In this document: positions 60,951 through 64,000 of the stretch, piece by piece | Position numbering within the stretch: the stretch's first letter is position 1 | How the letters are laid out: each line of letters begins with the position of its first letter | Assembly (NCBI GenBank): GCA_017303615.1 | Contig: JAFLCK010000008.1 | Coordinates: 1 to 64,000, forward strand | Direction: 5' to 3' | Length of the DNA stretch: 64,000 bases | From: Obscuribacter phosphatis_A | GTDB taxonomy: Bacteria; Cyanobacteriota; Vampirovibrionia; Obscuribacterales; Obscuribacteraceae | The notes under the pieces: generated by a model | What the model was told of the DNA's origin: nothing | Database searches by the model: none | The model's input: the letters and a program-made list of their open reading frames with translations, nothing else | Translations under genes and position numbers: made by a program

Positions 60951-60987
60951 CAAGAGGACTGGAGTCACTGCTCCAGTCCTCTTGTTT
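60951..60987 (+). terminator. Terminator of the transsulfuration genes
   Basis: Perfect 14-bp stem CAAGAGGACTGGAG (60951-60964) / CTCCAGTCCTCTTG (60971-60984), 6-base loop, then TTT. Confidence 0.88.
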
Positions 60988-61004
60988 GCTAGGCTTTTAT
61001 GGCT

Positions 61005-61029
61005 TAGAGTTCTAGATAACTCTAGTTTT
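61005..61029. terminator. Second hairpin, possible terminator for the kinase gene
   Basis: TAGAGTT (61005-61011) / AACTCTA (61018-61024) with a 6-base loop and GTTTT after it on the plus strand. A little beyond the kinase stop at 61091. Confidence 0.5.
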
Positions 61030-61090
61030 CGTTTATAGCTTTAGTTGCCTGTTATGCTCTTAGTTTCTTGCTCTTGCTCATGTTATAGTC

Positions 61091-63370
61091 TTAGTTTCCT
61101 TCGAGACCTTCCGGTTGATCGGGCAATTGCTTGATACTGTCGGCTCTGGCTCTGTAACTTTCGGCTTTGACCAGATCTTTTTTCTGTCTTTCCAGATCGG
61201 CAATGGCGTTTAGTGTTTCAGCCAAGAGCTTACGCCCACGCCTGATTTCGCTAATTTGCGAAGGGGTTGTGCCGTTTTTCTTCTCATATAATTCTAAATG
61301 GGAAAGAGCCTGATTTAGCTCGCTTTTGGCGTCGTCAAAAGAACTGCGGTCTCGGTCGAACTGCCCTAACTTGAGGATCACTTCTGCTAGATCTATTGTG
61401 CGGGCTCCAGGCTTTTTGTTCTCGAGGGCGGCGCGCATGATCTTGAGACTTTGCTTTATGAGCGGACCGACAAATTCTACTTCGTCGCGATTCCAGTGAC
61501 TCAAAGCCAGCTCTAACTTTAGCTTTGCCAGTTGGGGATCATCTACTGCTGAAAACTTGGCATAGAGTGTACAGGCTTTTGTGAGAAGTACGATCTGTTT
61601 GTCGTAAAGACCGTTGGCGGCCAGCCGCCGTCCCAAATCTACCAGACCGCCTACCACCGCCGAAAGATCGGCATCGAGCTGCTTCGAGATAATTACTTCG
61701 TCGCCATTGCCATGATCCAGCTTGGCTGCTTCTACCGCGATTCGATCTAATTCGCGGTCGGCCATGGCATAGTCTTCTAACAATCTATCGGTCAAGATTT
61801 GATTGATTTCTTTGAGGGTAGCTTCTTTATTGGCATTGTCGTTAGCCTTGGTATAAAGCTCGAGCTTGGCTCTTAAAGCGGCGGCCTTCTTTGAGCCGCG
61901 GTCTGAGAAGAGGCGGGTAATATAGATGGCGTGATTGTAGAGAGCTTCTGCACCCTGGTAATTGCCCGAACTCTTCAGGTTATCGCCAATGCCCATGGCA
62001 ATTAGATAGCGATTGCGATTGAAAAATGTCCCTTTGTCGGTCGCCGGTCCGTCCCAGAAAAAATAGATATAGCTTATCGCCGATAAGAAGGAAGCAGAAA
62101 AAATCAAGCCGGTGAGAGTCTTGCCGCGTCGTTTGGGATCTTTGATGCCTGAAACAATGGCGGTCTTGCTCAGTTTTTCCAAAATTTTGTTTTTAGGTCC
62201 GCCTTTGGCATTTTTCCCTGCCGGTGTTCCCAAAGCTAAAGACTGATCGCCTGATGCCTGACCTCGACTATTGGTGACTATGGTACCGCCATCGGTGCTG
62301 ACTGCCGTACCGGTATTATAATTATTGCTATTTTGACTCTTGACCTGCACTTGCAGGCTAAGGCTGGATGCTCCTTTTGAAGAGCCAGTCGATGAGCCGG
62401 CTTTGGGGATTTTCTCGCCGAAGAGAATGTTGTATAGTTCGGCTACGCTTTCAAATCTATCTTCCGGACGTTTCTCTAGGCAGTGCATGATTACTTGTTC
62501 AAGCTCTTGCGAGATAACTATACGCGGTGCAATTTCAGAAGGTTTGGTAGGTCTTTCGCGCAGATGCTTGTGCATGGTGTCCAAAGCGGTCTGCCCAATA
62601 AGTGGGGTCTTGCCTGCCACAGTTTCGAACATGACGCAGCCAAAAGAATAGATGTCGCTGCGGGCATCAAGTGATTGTCCAGAGCACTGTTCCGGGCTCA
62701 TGTACAAAGGCGAACCAAAGACCTCACCGGTTCTAGTGAGATTCTGCCCGCTTTCTGTTTCGCCAGGCGCGGTGCTGATTTTTGCTATGCCGAAATCGAC
62801 CAGCTTGACGATGATGGAGCCGTCATCTTGTGGTTCTAGAAAAAGGTTGCTTGGTTTGAGATCGCGGTGAATGACGCCTTTGCTATGGGCGTGATCGAGA
62901 CCGAGACAGGCTTGTCTAAAGATTTCTCTAGCCTGTGCTTCCGGCAAAATAACTTCTCTTTCTAAAATTGAAGCTAGATCTTCGCCCGACAAATAATCCA
63001 TGACCAGATAGGCTCTGCCATCATTGGTAATACCAAAGTCATGCACGCCCACCACATTGGGATGATTGAGGTTGGAAGCAGCCTTAGCCTCATATTGAAA
63101 GCGCTGAAACATCGAGGCATCGGCGACGAGGAAAGGATGGAGAAGTTTGACTGCGCAAAGTCTCTCCATATATTTGTGTCGGGCTTGATAAATAACACTC
63201 ATGCCGCCGGAGCCAAGCACTTTCAAAATTTGGTACTTGTCGGCAAAGACTGTGCCGACCAAGGGATCGACCGCAACCGGCACTAATTGTCCCCCATCCT
63301 TCGGGCAGGATTCATGTGCCGGTTCAAATTCTTCTTTGCAGCTAAGGCAGACTTTTTTGAAGTTAGTCAT
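61091..63370 (-). CDS. Ser/Thr protein kinase with zinc ribbon and TPR-like C-terminus
   Basis: A 759-residue protein. An N-terminal zinc-ribbon-like part has CLSC (8-11) and a later Cys (SCPKDGG). The kinase domain (about 45-315) is complete: glycine loop LGSGGMSVIY, K75 in LCAVKLLHP, HRDLKPSN (168-175) and DFG (192-194), then GSPLYMSPEQC. A linker rich in Ser/Gly follows, then a membrane helix near 427-447 (LTGLIFSASFLSAISYIYFFW). The last 300 residues are helical TPR-like repeats, outside the cytoplasm. Such kinases sense extracellular signals in several phyla. It converges on the CGL gene. Confidence 0.9.
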   Translation of the reverse strand: MTNFKKVCLSCKEEFEPAHESCPKDGGQLVPVAVDPLVGTVFADKYQILKVLGSGGMSVIYQARHKYMERLCAVKLLHPFLVADASMFQRFQYEAKAASNLNHPNVVGVHDFGITNDGRAYLVMDYLSGEDLASILEREVILPEAQAREIFRQACLGLDHAHSKGVIHRDLKPSNLFLEPQDDGSIIVKLVDFGIAKISTAPGETESGQNLTRTGEVFGSPLYMSPEQCSGQSLDARSDIYSFGCVMFETVAGKTPLIGQTALDTMHKHLRERPTKPSEIAPRIVISQELEQVIMHCLEKRPEDRFESVAELYNILFGEKIPKAGSSTGSSKGASSLSLQVQVKSQNSNNYNTGTAVSTDGGTIVTNSRGQASGDQSLALGTPAGKNAKGGPKNKILEKLSKTAIVSGIKDPKRRGKTLTGLIFSASFLSAISYIYFFWDGPATDKGTFFNRNRYLIAMGIGDNLKSSGNYQGAEALYNHAIYITRLFSDRGSKKAAALRAKLELYTKANDNANKEATLKEINQILTDRLLEDYAMADRELDRIAVEAAKLDHGNGDEVIISKQLDADLSAVVGGLVDLGRRLAANGLYDKQIVLLTKACTLYAKFSAVDDPQLAKLKLELALSHWNRDEVEFVGPLIKQSLKIMRAALENKKPGARTIDLAEVILKLGQFDRDRSSFDDAKSELNQALSHLELYEKKNGTTPSQISEIRRGRKLLAETLNAIADLERQKKDLVKAESYRARADSIKQLPDQPEGLEGN

Positions 63371-63402
63371 ATTTAGATAGTCTTGACTAACCTATGATAC
63401 TA

Positions 63403-63960
63403 CTATTTGCCAAGTACCGGCAGAACCAAGCCCAATAGAAACAGTGCGGCGCCGAAAATGGTCTCTTGCAAGATGGCTCGCGCGGCAGCCTGTGTCTCTA
63501 TATCAGCTTGCAGCATGATCAGGGCGTTGCTTAAAGTATCGTGAAAAGGACCAAGAAAATAGCCTAAGAGAAAGCCGGCTATCACAGTCATCACTATTTT
63601 GCTGCCCAATTTATAGCCGACAGTTTTGTGCAGCAATCGGCCGCTTAGATAGCCAAGTCCCATCAAAATTAGAAAACCGTAAAAGCCGAAGCCTGGAAGC
63701 ATTGGTTGCACAAAGCTAAAGGCAAAGCCGACCACGGCGGTGAACAAGGCGGCCTTACCCATAGTAAGGGGAGAGACTTGCAAAACATGACTGGTAAATC
63801 TACCGGCACATTTCTTGCAACGATTGCCCACGGCGCATTGCACGAGGCACTTTGGGCAGATCACTTCACTGCAGTCTATGCATTTAAGGCGAGAGTCGCC
63901 GCAGTTTTTGCAGCCTGTACTGCCAGGCTGTAATTCAGATTGTTTATCTTCATCTGTCAT
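63403..63960 (-). CDS. Zinc-finger membrane protein
   Basis: A 185-residue protein. The N-terminal 55 residues have eight Cys (CKNC, LKCIDC, ICPKCLVQC, RCKKC) in a pattern like a B-box or treble-clef zinc finger. Hydrophobic helices follow at about 70-90, 92-113, 122-142 and 162-183. It shares strand and spacing (32 bases) with the kinase gene downstream, which also has a zinc ribbon, so the pair may work together. Family not recognised. Confidence 0.7.
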   Translation of the reverse strand: MTDEDKQSELQPGSTGCKNCGDSRLKCIDCSEVICPKCLVQCAVGNRCKKCAGRFTSHVLQVSPLTMGKAALFTAVVGFAFSFVQPMLPGFGFYGFLILMGLGYLSGRLLHKTVGYKLGSKIVMTVIAGFLLGYFLGPFHDTLSNALIMLQADIETQAAARAILQETIFGAALFLLGLVLPVLGK

Positions 63961-64000
63961 ACTGCTAAGAATATCAAAAACCTAGGTTCAAGCGGGGGTC

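Overview
The window is a gene-dense bacterial chromosome segment with roughly balanced base composition. It holds about 55 protein genes and one tRNA on both strands, with no rRNA, CRISPR array, insertion sequence or clear prophage. Three things point to a cyanobacteria-related but non-photosynthetic lineage (Vampirovibrionia/Melainabacteria, perhaps Obscuribacterales). First, the ATP synthase beta and epsilon genes sit apart from the other F1Fo genes, as in Cyanobacteriota. Second, the GyrA box reads QRRNTRG. Third, there are many TPR proteins and a TPR-tailed Ser/Thr kinase. This placement is an inference; no phylogenetic marker was computed.

Layout. 1-5.2 kb: the tail of an unknown protein, a tiny ORF coupled to a degenerate E1/ThiF-like protein, a Het-C/phospholipase-C-like secreted protein, a DEDDh exonuclease fused to a WYL-like tail, a TPR lipoprotein-size secreted protein, and pyrE. 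5.4-7.4 kb: a class I glutamine amidotransferase of the PuuD type overlapping a sugar epimerase, then tRNA-Met with a very good promoter and a terminator. 7.4-14.8 kb: a secreted TonB-C-like protein, tilS, ftsH, a cytoplasmic-looking amidase and an aldehyde dehydrogenase. 15.2-30.2 kb: an HTH plus LOV-like regulator, then a tightly coupled purine operon purF-C-D-N-SL-Q-M-H-E-K ending with a secreted NAGPA-family protein. Only purB is missing from the route to IMP. 30.2-31 kb: a long non-coding stretch rich in hairpins.

31-45 kb: an MFS transporter; atpD and atpC with a ClpP-like protease gene inserted between them; a DUF1292 protein; lysS with a coupled unknown gene; gyrA; small unknown genes including a leucine-rich-repeat-variant protein; an OmpR-type regulator divergent from a TPR membrane protein. 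45-52 kb: unknown proteins, an MscS channel, and a divergent histidine kinase/response regulator pair separated by three 12-bp direct repeats. 52-64 kb: an orphan AbiEi-like protein, a purine-type NCS2 permease, an epimerase, a family 2 glycosyltransferase, the catalytic subunit of methylmalonyl-CoA mutase divergent from a cystathionine beta-synthase/cystathionine gamma-lyase pair, a Ser/Thr kinase and a zinc-finger membrane protein.

How it fits together. The purine genes form one coupled biosynthetic unit. CBS plus CGL make cysteine from homocysteine and release 2-oxobutyrate. 2-oxobutyrate can become propionyl-CoA and enter the mutase encoded back to back with them. The most unusual arrangement is the ClpP-like gene whose start codon overlaps the atpD stop and which precedes atpC. 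Other unusual items are the E1-like protein lacking its nucleotide-binding glycines with a coupled small acidic ORF, the exonuclease-WYL fusion, and the LOV-like regulator lacking the photoactive cysteine.
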